64,000 nucleotides of DNA from Climacteris rufus (GCA_013398175.1 VZRZ01007311.1:897246-961245); one strand, 5' to 3'; numbered from the stretch's first letter, positions 10,838-23,418 are shown. Notes: generated by a model from the sequence alone, not told the origin. A program made the numbers and translations.

Positions 10838-13800
10838 CAAAGGGAAGCAGCCTGGCGGTTGGAAGTGTGTGGACTGAATGGGGTTCCTGAAACCCCTCAG
10901 GTGACAGACCACACCCTTAATCTGGCTGTGCTGGGCTATTTGTTGGGCTAAAGGCACTCACCATCAAACCTCTGCCTGTCAGGCATAGCAAAACTGTCCC
11001 ATACAATTTGTGGCACCAAGAACGGGATGATGACATAACACTGATGGTGTTTCACTGGATGCCAAAAACGATGGAGTCAATGCACAACCTGCCCATAGTC
11101 TGAGCTTGAGCTTGAAAGCATGATGTGGCCAAAACAGTGCTGATCTGCCCCTGGTTATTGGATCAGCAAATCAATTAGCCACTGAGGCAAGCTGGTCATT
11201 GTGAAATCAGTTTGACAAATCATAGCTTTCTGGTATGTACCACACATCTAAGGTTCAGCATTACTGTGGACGAATGCCAATAATTCTTTAGTCTTTAGGG
11301 ATTTTTTCAATAAAATAATTCCTCCATTTTATAATTGCAAACTGCAAATCACTAATGTCTCAGTGATTAATGTCTGAAGTTTGTTCTTTATCTATTTTAT
11401 CAGTTCACATTTTATTAAGAATATCAGAGGTTTATGTATCTGTTAATTTACGTATGCATCCACTGACTCATGCAACAGAGGAACAGAGGCAAGAACGAGA
11501 ATTTGAAAATGTAAGTCTCCTAGAAAGGATTTAACTGACTGTCTTTGTCAACTCCTGCACCCATCCTTCACAACTGAACAGAGAACTTCACCGTCTCTCT
11601 GTTTCACAGCATATGGATAAAATGTGCCCGGTTTTGTTCATAGTGTATTAATCTAAAGAAATTCCACTTTGAATTCAGTAGGAATAGGATCAGGGTACAG
11701 GAAGCAAGAACAGGGTTGCAGTAACTCTCTTTATTCACAGGACATATTAGATGGTGAACTTTTGACACCTAGTCTATAGTTCTTCAGCCATGTGTCTGCC
11801 TTACAAACTTCCATCTGGCTCCAGTTTAAGAGTATTTACTTAACTACATGAGAAGCTCAGGAATGTGACACAACAGGACTACTTATGAGCTTATTTTTAT
11901 GCATGTTCTCAGGTATTCTGCTAAAACTCCATTCACTCTGAATACATCTTTGAGATATCATCTTTTCGTCTTATTTCCTAAAGTACACTGAAAAGATAAA
12001 AAACCCCAAACAAAGCAGGAATCCAAGCAACTGAAACTGAAATGTTAACTTGCAAAGCAACGTCCTAGATCATTACTATTCTTTTATAATTATGACAGAA
12101 ATTAAGAGATTATCAATGAAATAAGTTGTCTTCATTGCTCATGCCAGTCTCAGTAAGATCATAAAGTCTGCTTTAGGAGAGGTTCTTTGATATAAATGGT
12201 TTCATTGATTGAAAAACAGTGATACCAAAATACATATGTGACTTAGAGAGATCTCAGACAAGCATTGAACAAGAAATCATGTAGCAGGAACATACTTCTG
12301 AGCTGCTGCTAAGCTTCATCTTCAGCAGCACCTGCCCAGCAGTCTAATTGGCATCCATTTCCCAGAGGTATACTATATATAGGCCCGAGACAAGGAAAAT
12401 AACAATTTCTCATATTTTAGGAAAATTTTCCATTGTATGTTTCAAACAGCTCTGAAAATCAAATGTTTGCAGGAAGTATTTTTTGTATGTCAGCAGGCTG
12501 GTATTATAACACTGTAGAGTTTCCTAATTTAACTGTAGGTAATTGGAGTATAATTTAAAAATGCACATACATTGTAATTTCAATATTTAAAGAGAAGTAG
12601 CACAGCAAATATTAAGGTGGCATACACCTATTATTTTCTCTCTGACATTTGAAATGAAGAAGGAAGAAAGCAATTTGCAAATGTAAGTTTGAATTAGATC
12701 AAGAGACCAGTGCATAATTTAGCACTGTCTGCCAGAAATACTTTCTAAACAGTCCAGCTGCCACAAAAAAACTACTGGAACATCAAATACAAGCAGCATG
12801 TGAAATGCTGGCACTGTTCTTCTGATATTCCCATGGCAAGATCCCAGGTGCACAGAGAATGAATGGTATCGAGCATTTCATGCACTCATGATCATTATGT
12901 GGTATTATCACAGTCTTCATAAATTTTAGACTTGAGGCAGGATTTTGTGAACACATTGTAAGAATATGGAACCAAAAAACAGATGTATTCCGATTTCATG
13001 AGAAAATTAAAATGAGACAACAAGCGAACAGCAAAACAGAATCTATTTGACAGTAGGATGTCATGGCCTGACAATTTACCTGTTGTCGACATTTTTTGTG
13101 TATCAGGCATCTGAAAAATATTTTAACAGATGAACTGACAGAGAACAATGAGTGGCTTTGTGCATTCCTTGGAAAAGATCTCCAAGAAAGCAGTACAGAA
13201 TGACAGGAACACTCTAAGTGCTTGCTTGAAAATTTATCGAGAAAGGTGGGGACCAGGACACATTAGAATGATTAGTTGACCTCTCCTCAGTTCATAAAAG
13301 ATATGATATGGAGAAAAGACTGGGAAGGACTTTACAAGAGGGACAACTCCTTCACACTTGAATGTTTGAATGAAACCATTAAAACTGTTAATATGAAAAT
13401 GACTGCAGTCCTGAATCCTCTTCAGTGAAACAAGTCTGTGATCAGTACAGCAGTTCAATAGATGCTCATTCTGCAAATCATTATGAAGTATTTCTTACTG
13501 TCCCTCTGCTGGACACTGAGGTTGCATGACCTTTCCTTAATCTGCTTCAAACAGACTCATTAAGCCATTAAGGAAAATGGATTGAGTTTACCCCACTCAT
13601 TTCATCTGAAGCGGATTAGGGAATTCTAATCCATTCCCTACAGATTAGAGGTTACTAAGCCTTCCAACATCAGTATAAAATCTGGGAGATCATGTTTATG
13701 ACCACATTAAAATTAAAAAAAACCCTTGGGCTGGACATATCCTTTAATCAAACAAGTGATTTAGACTTTTACCCAGCCCTAGAACTTGTGACATGTCTTA

Positions 13801-14238
13801 CAACAAGATGTATTAAGGAACTGGAGAACCAGCATAGCTTGTGTGGCACATGCTCCATACAGAAAGGTTTCCAACAGTCCCTAGGACTTTCATCCCTTTC
13901 CATAAGGAGGGAAAAGACCAGACAAGAGGCCAGAAAGTTCAACCTTGCCTGCTCAGATTGCAGCACCTGGAAGTTCTTGTGCCAGTGCGGGGAGCAATGT
14001 GGGCAGAAAGTCCTGCAATAGGCAGGATTTCCACAGAATTTCACTGAGTGTTGAGCAAACTCCTTAGTCCAGAACAGATTTACAGTGAGACCAGTCCCCT
14101 CACCCCCCAGACTGGTTGTTTCAAGCTCTCAGGAGCTTCTGCAAAGACATCTCTTAAACTTGCATGTTTGCAGGCTTCTTCATAAGAATATCTGTCCATT
14201 ACCATTACAGTTGGAAATGTATTAATACAGCCACACAA
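10838..14238. other. Non-coding stretch with dense inverted repeats near 13.5 kb
   Basis: No credible gene. The 109-codon plus frame at 13692-14021 is overlapped by open frames on both strands and has no known domain. The notable structure is a set of three nearby inverted repeats at 13532-13632 (see findings). No transposable element was recognised. Confidence 0.55.
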
Positions 14239-14325
14239 AGAATTATAGAGTGATTTGGGTTGGAAGGAACCCTTAAAGGCCATCTAGTCCAACTAGACGT
14301 CTAGTTCAACACCCTTCTCACCAAG
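14239..14325 (-). mobile_element. CR1 3'-end scrap
   Basis: The plus strand reads AGAATTATAGAGTGATTTGG, then GTTGGAAGGAACCCTTAAAGG and CCATCTAGTCCAAC. This is the reverse complement of the CR1 3' UTR, in which a TTGGAAGG.ACC block and the CATCTAGTCCAAC block precede the terminal repeats. Less than 100 bp remains. A short partial duplication of the TCTAGTCCAAC block creates a 16-bp palindrome at 14291-14306. An AAAGC pentamer run follows. Confidence 0.8.
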
Positions 14326-14347
14326 CAAAGCAAAGCAAAGTAAAGCA
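14324..14347. repeat. (AAAGC)n simple repeat
   Basis: Four imperfect AAAGC units directly follow the CR1 scrap, the last with one change (AAAGT). Confidence 0.8.
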
Positions 14348-17300
14348 GACATTAAGCTGCAGCAATTTTCCTCTCCCCAGTCTCAACATGTCAGTAAACA
14401 GCATCTCCTAATGCTCACCTGTGTCTTGGGGCAAACTAAAGTTCCTCTTTGAGCCCGCTTTAGAAAGTAGAAAATGAAGCTGTATTCCCAATGCAGGGAA
14501 TTGAGACCTCTGCACTACCCTACAGCTCAAGAGAAAAAGACCATGAGAAAAGCACGTCTTCTGGGTCTGGGAAGGATAGGATGGGAATGATGAATGAACT
14601 TTGACACCCACCAGTTCTGTCATCTGTCAGCTCTAGAATCTAGAATCATATTATGTGTCTATCAAAAGACAAGCTCAGTCTATCTTTGCATCATTCCAAG
14701 ATTCAAACCTCTTTGAGGGTTCAGTGGGTTGGAGGACCCCACCCTCCCAACTGCAATGGTGGGACTGCTACACAGCTGAGCCAAGGCAGAGCAGATGGCT
14801 GCCCCTCCTGCTAATCCTGTCTCTGTGATTTGTGGGCATCCTCCTCTATCTTATCAGTGTTTATTCCTTCCTGCCACTCCTCCAGTTTGGGCAGAAACGT
14901 AGTTGTCTGTACTTTTTGGCATTGTCACATAGTGGTTCTGTCCTGTAAACAAAGATGGTAACCTGGATGTGTGTTGGCATGTTTGGGGCCACCAGATAAT
15001 GGGCTTTGCTCTGTTTATTGCAGAAAACATGAGAAAATTCAATGTACTATTTTGCATGTTATCTAAGAAGTCTTGAAATTTGTAAAAAAGCAGCTTTGCA
15101 TGAAAATACCCAGTTTCGGCTGTGATATGGTTCGTATTATCAGACATACATATAGTCTCATTTGGGACAGACTGTGTAACAGCACATGATACAGAAACAA
15201 AATTAGTAAATGACTTGTTGAACTTAGTAGAAAAATCTAAGGATCATCCTTCACAGAGGTCAGATAATCTACTAGGGGGAGAAAGATCATTAGATAGCCA
15301 TCTCCCTCCTTAAAATGAGAACCTGATTATTTGTTCTTGTATTGTATTCTTTGTTATTGTATATGAGTTGGGTTTGAATTGTCTCTTTTGTACAAGTGAG
15401 GTGTTATTCTAAGATTTGTTTTAGAGATTGTACTCTGCATTTAAAATCTCCTTTATATGTAATCTGCTATCTCCTTTGTTCTTGTCAAACAGATGAAGGA
15501 AGGAACTCCTGCCAAATTTTTTTGTTTCTCATTTGGCATATTGTTATAAATTGTACACACAGACCTTCATAAAAGATTTTATTCACCATCTTTTATTAAG
15601 AATCCCTATGCAAGTGTATGTGTCTGTATTTATAATCATCTATATTTGCATAAAATGGAAGAGGCTAGTACCCAGAATAAAACCAAAAAAGAATAAGAAT
15701 CTTAGCAGTGAGAACTCAGCTATAAAATTGCCACGCTCATTAAAGAATTTGGACTAATTAATGAGAAGTTTTGTCTTTGAAACTTCCTTCCTATGTGCAT
15801 TTGCTTACACAAGTCTAACAAATCACGTAATATACCAGAATTCTCCAACAATCTTTCCATTTTTTCAAGCAGTTTTCCAAACAGTCTGATATAATGAGAT
15901 GTTCTGCATTAGAACTGAATGCAGTTCTTCGTAACTATTATGCTGAGCATAGTTATATATGCATAGTGCACTTTAGAAATACAAGGTAGCACTAAGTGCA
16001 ATGTATTTATTCAGTGTTGTAAATATTCATGGTGCTTCTTATGTCAATAAAAAATAACAGATTATATTGTGCTTTTGGTTACGGTGATACTGATCTCTGA
16101 TTATTCCCCTGACTCAATAGTGGTTTCTAGACTTTAATAAGTGTAACTAATACAGGGATATGGCCTATGTAAGAAAATATGGAAATCAAAAAAAAAAAAA
16201 AAGGCATTGAAATACAAGGCTTTTCTGGCTGCTTCATTCTGCTTTGAGATCTGACCTAAAGATAGATGACAGGCATTTTGTACTCAGACTTGAAACTGAA
16301 ACTTGGAATATCTACCTTGGGAGAAACTGCAGGCAAGTAGAAAACCTTTTGAATGGTGTTAGTAATTTCTAAGTACCCAGAAAACACTGTTAAAAAGAAA
16401 CCACTATTTACTAATCTAAGCTTTAAACTTCAGATAATTACTGTGATAATGGATACTGACTGAATTCAAACAAGTAATGTTAATATGAAAAAGATGGAAG
16501 AGGAGAAGGGAGTGAAATGAGCAAATTTTTGCCCAAACTCTCCAGACTGTCCAAATTTGTCATTTGCATAACCACACTATGTTCTTTTTCAATATCACTG
16601 CATTTAATCTGGAACTCTGCGGAGACTTCATATTTTAGGTGATGGAGCAGTCATCTGGGACGTTAGGAAGTGGCAGATGAATAATGATGAATCTGAGTCT
16701 TGGTGCAAATATATATAGCAGGAGAGCAAAGGTTTGAAGTAAAAGCACTCTATAATACCTGTGACTTAGCATTTTTGAAAGCAAATAGCCTGACTATGGC
16801 TTTGAGAATAAAGGGTGCAGAGCTAAGGCTTGTTATGATACTCAGGTGATTATGGGAAGCTGGAAGAGCTGAGTTTGGGCACACACTGCAGACATCTGTT
16901 CTGGGGTCTTGGCAGGAGGGTAAGATGAAGTTCATTCTTGTTGCCCTCATTTTTTTTGGTGAACAATTTTTTTATAAAATGAGACTAACAAAGGAAAAGA
17001 TTGTATATATTTTATTCCTTGTTAATTTTGAATGCTGATATGATACCGCACCTACATGTCTTACAAAATCAAGAAAACCATTGAATGAGATTTCAATGCC
17101 TACCTTTTAGATGGTTATCTTAACATTCACCAGTACATTAATGATGCTGCCTCTTAATTCCTTGTTATCAAAACTTGTAAAACATCCCAGTTTCTTGATT
17201 CTGAATAAAAAATGAAAAGCTGAAACTTAAAGAAATAGTCTACAAATTATGAGATTTGTAATTATGAGCTACACCACTAGATTCTAGTGTAAACGATATT

Positions 17301-17654
17301 ACCTGTGCAATTGGTTTATATTAAATTGGGTGCTCATTTTTTCATAGATTATCTGATTCTTTTTCTTCTCTGAAACTCAGAGGTGTTTTTGTCTACCATA
17401 AAATAGGATTGATATACTGAAAAGGCAGACCAACGGTATAAATTTCACAGATGTTTTACAAGTAGTTTATGGACTAATGCAAAATTAAAGGTGACACTTC
17501 ACCTGGTTGTACCCGATTATAAGCTGACCTGCTGCAGTAAAGTAACAGATCTCTCTGCTGAGCAAAGCCTGTGAGGGAATTTAAGGCTATCTGTGTCAGA
17601 CACCTGTTTCTCTCATCTTCAAATCTTTTCTTAAATATTATCAATATTGACAAT
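14348..17654. other. Non-coding stretch, no gene recognised
   Basis: AT-rich sequence with a poly-A tract at 16188-16202 and short AT-rich stretches. No open frame is convincing. The 63-codon plus frame at 15122-15313 and its AT-rich downstream region do not match anything I can name. Confidence 0.55.
16188..16202. repeat. Poly-A tract
   Basis: A run of 15 A residues. No retroposon body or target duplication is visible upstream, so I do not call it a processed insertion. Confidence 0.85.
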
Positions 17655-17956
17655 ATCATAGAATCACAGAACCATTTAAGCTGGAAAAGACATTGAAGAT
17701 CACTGTGTCCAACCATTAACCCACCATTAAACAATGTCCGTAAGTGTCACATCTACCTACCAATACTCCAGGGATGGTGACTTAATCACTTCCCTGGGTA
17801 GCCTGTTTTCTGATGCTTGAGAACAATTTTGGGGAAGAAATTCTTCATAATATTCAATCTAAACCTTCCCTGGCACAACCTGAGGGCAGTTCTTCTTGTT
17901 CTATTGCTTGTTAATTTACTCAGATAGTTGTAGAGATGGATAAGGTCTCTCATGAG

Positions 17957-18235
17957 TCACCTTTTGCCCAGGCTAAACAACCCCAGTTCCCTCAGCTGCT
18001 TCTCACCAGACTTGTGCTCCAGACCCTTTCCCAGCTCCATTGCCTGTTGCTGGATGCACTTCAATGTCTCAATGTCCTTCTTGTCCTGAAGGGTCCAAAA
18101 CTGAACACAGGATTTGAGGTGCAGCCTCACCAGTTCTGAGTACAGGGGGACAATCTCTGTCCTGGTCCTGCTGGCCACACTATTGCTGATACAGGCCAAA
18201 TGCCCTTGGCCTTCAGTGTGGCCCTGGTCACACAC
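17957..18235 (-). pseudogene. CR1 ORF2 C-terminal domain fragment
   Basis: The frame encodes ACISNSVASRTRTEIVPLYS, then LVRLHLKSCVQFWTLQDKKD, then KGLEHKSGEKQLRELGLFSL. These blocks are the conserved CR1 ORF2 region after the RT, with NSVASR, VPLYS.LVR, CVQFW, KKDIE, GLEH and LRELGLFSL all recognisable. It is in the same frame as the RT palm fragment upstream but separated from it by a stop near 18257. No host function is implied. Confidence 0.9.
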
Positions 18236-18259
18236 TGGCTCAGGTTCAGCTGTTGTTGA

Positions 18260-18742
18260 CTAGCACCTGCAAGTGCTTTTCCACTGGGATGTTTTCCAGC
18301 CACTCTTCCCCAGCTTGTGGCGCTGCATGGGGTAGTTCTGACCCAAGTGTGGGACCCAGCACTTCACCTTGTTGAACCTCATGCTGTTTACCTTGGCCCA
18401 TTGATCCAGCCTGTCCAGATCCATTTGCAGAGCCTTCCTGCTTTCCAGCAGATTGACAGTCTCACCCAACTTGGTGTTGTCTACAAACTTACTTAGGTTA
18501 CTTGGTCCCCTAGTCCAGATCATTGATAAATATATTAAATAGGACTGGTCCCAGTGCTGAGCCCTGAGGAATGCCACTGGTGACCACCCAGACACCACCA
18601 CTCTCTGGGCCCTGCCATGCAGCCAGCTTTTTGCCTGGCAAACAGTGCACCCATCCAAGCCATAAGCATCCATTTTCTCCAGGAGAATGCTGTAGGAAAT
18701 GGAATAAAAGGCTTTACAAAAGTCAGGGCAGACAACATCCAC
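18260..18742 (-). pseudogene. CR1 ORF2 reverse transcriptase palm fragment
   Basis: This 160-codon frame is the longest in the window and encodes the RT palm region. Motif A is seen as PDFCKAFYSIS, which keeps the first aspartate expected to bind metal. The GLDG and GRAQRVVVSGW blocks follow. A stretch of about 30 residues then loses similarity because the real sequence continues in another frame. Motif C reads FVDNTKLG where active elements have an F.DDTKLG pattern, so the second catalytic aspartate is asparagine here. The DLDRLDQWAKVNSMRFNKVK segment after it is well preserved. Together these mark a decayed, inactive RT. Confidence 0.92.
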
Positions 18743-18791
18743 AGCATTCCCCTTATTGACTCAGTGGGTCACTTTGTCATAGGAGATCAGG

Positions 18792-18980
18792 TCACTCAAG
18801 CAGGACCTGTCTTCCAACAAACCTACATTGCCTGGGCCTGATCCTCTGGTTGTCCTGTACACGCCACATGATGGCACTCAGAATGATCTGCTCCATGACC
18901 ATCCCCAGCACCAAAGTCAGGCAGATAGGCCTGTGACTCCCTAGATCCTCCTTCCGGCCCTTTTTGTAAATGGGAATCAC
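18792..18980 (-). pseudogene. CR1 ORF2 fragment, N-terminal RT segment
   Basis: The frame encodes MIPIYKKGRKEDLGSHRPIC followed by LTLVLGMVMEQII. This corresponds to the early reverse-transcriptase block of CR1 ORF2, where a KKG..ED segment precedes the RP.SLT block and a GK.ME helix. The residues RP, LT and MEQ are conserved. The segment continues out of frame into the next fragment at 18742, so at least one frameshift separates them. The start methionine is incidental. Confidence 0.88.
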
Positions 18981-19205
18981 ATTTGCTAACTTTGAGTAGC
19001 TGGAACTTCCCTAGTTAGCCAGGATTGATGGTAAATGATGGAAAGTGGCTCCCTGAGCATTTCTGTCAGCTCCTACAGTACCCTTGGGTGGATCCCATCT
19101 GGCCCCATAGACTTATGTGTCTCAGTGGTGTAGTTGGTCTCTGAACATTTCCATTTGGATTCTGGGGACATCATTCTGCTCCCTGTTCCTCTTCCAGTTC
19201 AGACC

Positions 19206-22200
19206 TTAAGAAGAGGCACATGAATTATGGATTTCCTTCTCACAGTCTTTTTCTTCTGTGTTTGTTTTAATGGTCATAAGGCACATGGGCCTTAGTAGTT
19301 TTCAGAGCTGTGTCCTGTATTTTTTAGGAAGACAAATAAAGGTTTCTGTGCTTTGTCACTGCCCGCTGGTGAAGCACCTTTGGGATGTAAATACGTGAGC
19401 TGTTCTGTGTCATTTTAGGCTTCTTGACCAATAGGGCACCTGTGCATGCTAATTGATTGTGGTTTCAGTGATATGGGGTCCAGAGATCTCAGCCTTTTCA
19501 GCTCCTTATGTCCTCTTTTCTTAAAATGTAATCAGAAGCTTATAAAAATGTAAGATGGGTCTGGTTGTTGGGACCAGTCCCCTAAGTCTTTGTTTGCACC
19601 TCTTTGGGAAATTAATGATCCCAAGGACAATAAACTGCAGTTTAATTTCACCTTGGTTTAGGCAATTTAAGCTGCCTAAGGGGAATATATCTGGTCATAA
19701 TTACAGAGTCCAGCATGGTGTGGGTAAACAGAACTGCCAAGGCTGGAGTGGCTTGTAATAAATAAAGGGAGATCCCCCACATTTGCTGGCTCTTCTGCTC
19801 ACCACCATATTTCTCCTTCTTCAAGGCATTATGTTTATACTGGCCAATTCTGTAAGCAGCAATTTTGTCTTGCCCTCAATATCTCGAGGCAGTGAGCCCC
19901 AGAGCGTGCTCTGTGGAGCAGTAATTTATCCCCTGCATTTTACATCTGGACAGAGTAATTTCTTTGTTCTGGGAGAGTAAATAAGAATGTCAGATTTACC
20001 TTCCTCAGGTCACATCTCTCTATATTGTGATTTTTCCAACTCTGCTCCTCTATAAACTAAACAATATTAAGCTATTTCAATTTTTTTCTATCATTAGCCA
20101 TAATGGATTTTCAGACCTAAGAGAGGTGAGAATAAATATGAGAAGAGATCATTGCTTTTTTACAGAAAGATGATCATATAACTTTTGTTTTACACAGCTC
20201 TCAGCTGTATACTTATTTACTGATTTAGCAGAGGTGTAGGAACAGACAGTACTGATGGAGACATCTATAGTGAGAGGGTACCATGGCTAAAGTTTGCGGA
20301 AGAGATTGGAAAGGAAGAAGAGAAATCATTTATCAAACAGCACAAGGAAGACTGTAGAGCCTGATGAGCATGGAGAAAAGCATGATAATGGTAAAGGAAG
20401 GGCATATGGGGCTGAACTGAACCATCTACAGGTGGTAGCCTTGGCTGAAATATTTAATTGACATCATTGAACAAATGACACCATATGTTTTTAATAGGTG
20501 AAATGATCAATTAAAAGCTTAGAGACACCGTTAGACATGAATAACAGGCATAAAGAGGTGCATAAGGAAGAGAAACCTAAACATGCAGATTCCCTATGTT
20601 TTTCTATAATAACTTATCACTTCTTTATTAAGTGTCTTACGAGTTTTGGGGTTTGTGTTTGTTTGGTGTTTTTTGTTTTTGTTTTGGGGGTCTTATTTTT
20701 TTGAGCCTGGATTATTTATTTTTACCATCTACCATGAAGAGCACTGGGGAATTCTGGAATTCTCTGTGCTTTGATAAAGTGTATATTTTATAATCACTAG
20801 AGGAGAAGCTGATGTTCTGTCATACCAGCTATATAATCCCTATATTATTGTATTTCCACATCAAAGCTGTCAGGACAATTTCCCCATAGGAGCCCCTGAA
20901 GCAACTCCACAACAAATATGACCATATAAAATATCCTACATAGTTTTTTGTTTGAATGAACTAGTTTAAACAGAAAGGCTATGGCAACTAGCTACAAGTT
21001 TTGCTGAGAATGAACAAAGCAGACGAAAACTCAGTTTCTGCTCCTTTATGCTGAACTGTGTCAGTGAAATAGAATTAAAAACTATAGCAAAAGGCAAAAA
21101 CTAGTTGCCAACTCCCATCAGATGGCAGAACAAGTAGCATTTTGGCTGGTCAGGTCACAGAAGCAGTGAATGATTTGGAGTTTCAAGCTTAATGGAGTTA
21201 ATAGGGCATTTGGAAGAAAAAGAAACCACAATGAGCCTCCTACCTTACTTTGAAGTTACAGTTTTTGAGAGAGGGCTTTTTAGTACCACTTTTGCAGCTC
21301 TTCTGGAAGAATTGTGCACAAAGGGATGCTTATTACTGTCATTTAATCTAGATCCTATTAAAATCAAGGAAATACTCAGACATTTAACAGTATATTTTCA
21401 ATTGTTACATAATCGTAAGAAACGGAGCTGGAAGTAACACACACCAAAGCAGTGTCAGTCACATTGGAAGTAAAACTGGAGATAATTGCATGGATTTGAA
21501 GGATGGCTTAAAAACCTGTGAGGAGAGTTCTCTCAAAAATCACATCTTTTTGTCTAGCCTTAAATGACTATTTTAGGAGAAATTACATTATCATCTGAAG
21601 CAGACTATAAAACAGAATTTCTGTGTTCTCTGCCTGGTTCTCTTATTCCTCTGCTATAAAGACTCAGTGACTTGGTCTGTTTTCTTCTCCTGTCATCTCT
21701 CTGTGCAGCTAAGTTCTGTCTTAAGGGATTTTTTCACACAGTGTTGAGCATACAGAGTCTTATTGCAGTAACGGTTACTACTATATAATTCTTTAACACC
21801 AGTGCTCATGAAGATGCAGGGATGTTTTGTGATGTAATTGTCTCATGACCTTTACAAAGAATATTTCAACTGCCTCCTCCCTCCCCACTAAAATGCCATG
21901 AAAAACAGGAGGAAAACCTGGATATGTTACCATAAGTTTAAAATTTATCTGTGACAGGGTTCCAGTATTTTTTTCTTGTTGTCTAGAAATCATGCCAGAT
22001 CATTTCCCTAAATGACAAAGTGGAGTAATTTCACTTAAAATGTCACAGCTACTCTAGGTTTGCATCTACATGAAGGACAGAACAGTCTCCCATTCAGAAA
22101 AGTCAAGGTGAGTAGTAGAACCCCAAAATATTTAAAAAACCTACAAACAAACAAACAAACAAACAAAGCAATAAAAATAGTCTACAGAAACGTTCAGTTC

Positions 22201-23207
22201 AAGCTCTTGATAACATCACTGATATCTGCTTGTTTCCATAGAGCCTATCAACATTTTGCAGAGCTGGAAAGAAAGTGAATACCAGGAGTTCCATTTTCTA
22301 TACCCATCACAATAAAAACAATGTCTCAAGTATATGAATAAACCAAAAAGCTGGGTCAGTATCAGATGGCAGGATTGCATGCAGCTTATTCTGACCCATT
22401 CTGACACAGAGCTTTGTGCAATCTATATGCCCTGATCTGGAATTAGGTGGTGAATGCTCAAACTATCAGCAGTCCCATCAAAACACTTTTGTACTCTGAA
22501 AACCATGAGCAATTGATCTTGCTTCACAAAATCTCTTTGCTTAACCCTTTCTACAACATATGGACCTGTTATTTCTTTAATTTATGTGAGCCAGAAAACT
22601 CTCCTTTGAAGTAGACTGTCCTGAGTCACCTTGAATTTTAAGTCTGAAATTGAGTTGCCTCAGCATGAAATTTATATAAAAGAAAACATGGTTAATTCCA
22701 CTGAGCTAAGGCCATGTGCGGAGAACAAATCCCCATGGACTCAAAGCATAAACTTGGCATACACTTTCACATATCCATTAGTTTCTGTGGACACATATGA
22801 GCTAGGACTTGGAATCTACTACTCCTTCATAATCTGGGAAAATACATTACAAAGAACAGGCTCATTATTTTTGCAAGAAAGCAAAGAGAAAAGTGCCAAA
22901 CAAACATTGTGTGTCTGTTCTCAAGTAAACAGGAAAGGTCTGTGGCATTTTCTTCTTCACTTACCTAGGGAAATTCTACAGCTGCTTAATGTGTTTATTT
23001 AGGGACTCGTGGGAGAGGTCATGAATCCATGCAGCACTCTACTGCTGATACTAATGTTAATAACTTTCTCCAGAGCAGACAAGCTAAGACAAGGCAGAAA
23101 GTGGTAATGAACTGCCAGAAGAAAACCTGGCAGTAGATTTACACTGCAGCACAGTTCTACTGATATTTTGGTAACAGACGATTTAATGATGGAGGGGAAT
23201 TCCCAGA
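19206..23207. other. Non-coding stretch with simple repeats and nested inverted repeats
   Basis: No gene recognised. The 123-codon plus frame at 22631-23002 starts with TTG and has no known domain. Structures seen are a nested inverted-repeat cluster at 19621-19679, a G/T-rich run at about 20647-20700 and an (AAAC)n array at 22144-22168. Confidence 0.55.
22144..22168. repeat. (AAAC)n microsatellite
   Basis: About six uninterrupted CAAA/AAAC units. Confidence 0.9.
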
Positions 23208-23418
23208 TCACAGAATCACAGAATCAAAGAATAGGTAAGGTTGGAAGGGATCACAGTGGGTCATCTGGTCCAACCTCCCTGCTCAAGCAGGATCATCCCA
23301 GAGCACGTGGCACAGGATTGCATCCTGACTGTTCTTGAATATTTCCAGTGACATAAACTTCACAACCTCTGTGGGCAACCTGTTTCAGTGCCCTGTCAGT
23401 GCAAAATAAAAAAGTCCT
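23207..23418 (-). mobile_element. CR1 retroposon, 3' UTR fragment
   Basis: The plus strand starts with three tandem 8-bp units (ATCACAGA, ATCACAGA, ATCAAAGA), the reverse complement of a CR1 3' terminus. Then come GGTTGGAAGGGATCACAG, TCATCTGGTCCAACCTCCCT and GCTCAAGCAGGATCATCCCA. Next is the block beginning TTCTTGAATATTTCCAGTGA, which leads to a CTCTGTGGGCAACCTGTTTC block. This layout is a different CR1 subfamily from the copies at 3.2 and 17.7 kb, because those carry ORF2 tail sequence closer to the end. Similarity stops near 23418. Confidence 0.9.

Larger units (their letters stand above)
17655..19205 (-). mobile_element. CR1 retroposon, 5'-truncated copy with RT region
   Basis: This is the largest mobile element in the window, about 1.55 kb on the minus strand. 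The plus-strand start (ATCATAGAATCACAGAACC) is the reverse complement of the CR1 3' terminus. Reading backwards, the order is 3' UTR, ORF2 C-terminal domain (frame 18235-17957), the palm of the reverse transcriptase (18742-18260), and an earlier RT segment (18980-18792). Homology continues to about 19205, where it stops inside ORF2, a normal 5' truncation. The frame changes between 18792 and 18742 and again around the expected PQGSVLGP motif, so several indels have accumulated. The element is dead. Confidence 0.95.

Noticed and set aside
14634..14652. TAGAATC tandem resembling a CR1 3' end
   Set aside because: No CR1 body follows the heptamer repeat, so it may be coincidence.
15122..15560. 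Possible endogenous retrovirus or LTR remnant
   Set aside because: The AT-rich segment has no clear TG...CA ends, primer site or recognisable retroviral motif.
16188..16202. Poly-A tail of a processed pseudogene
   Set aside because: No cDNA-like sequence, polyadenylation signal or target-site duplication was found around it.
18571..18841. Plus-strand frames inside the large CR1
   Set aside because: They are antisense shadows of the minus-strand RT region.
22631..23002. 123-codon plus-strand frame as a gene
   Set aside because: It starts with TTG, has ordinary composition and matches no family I know.
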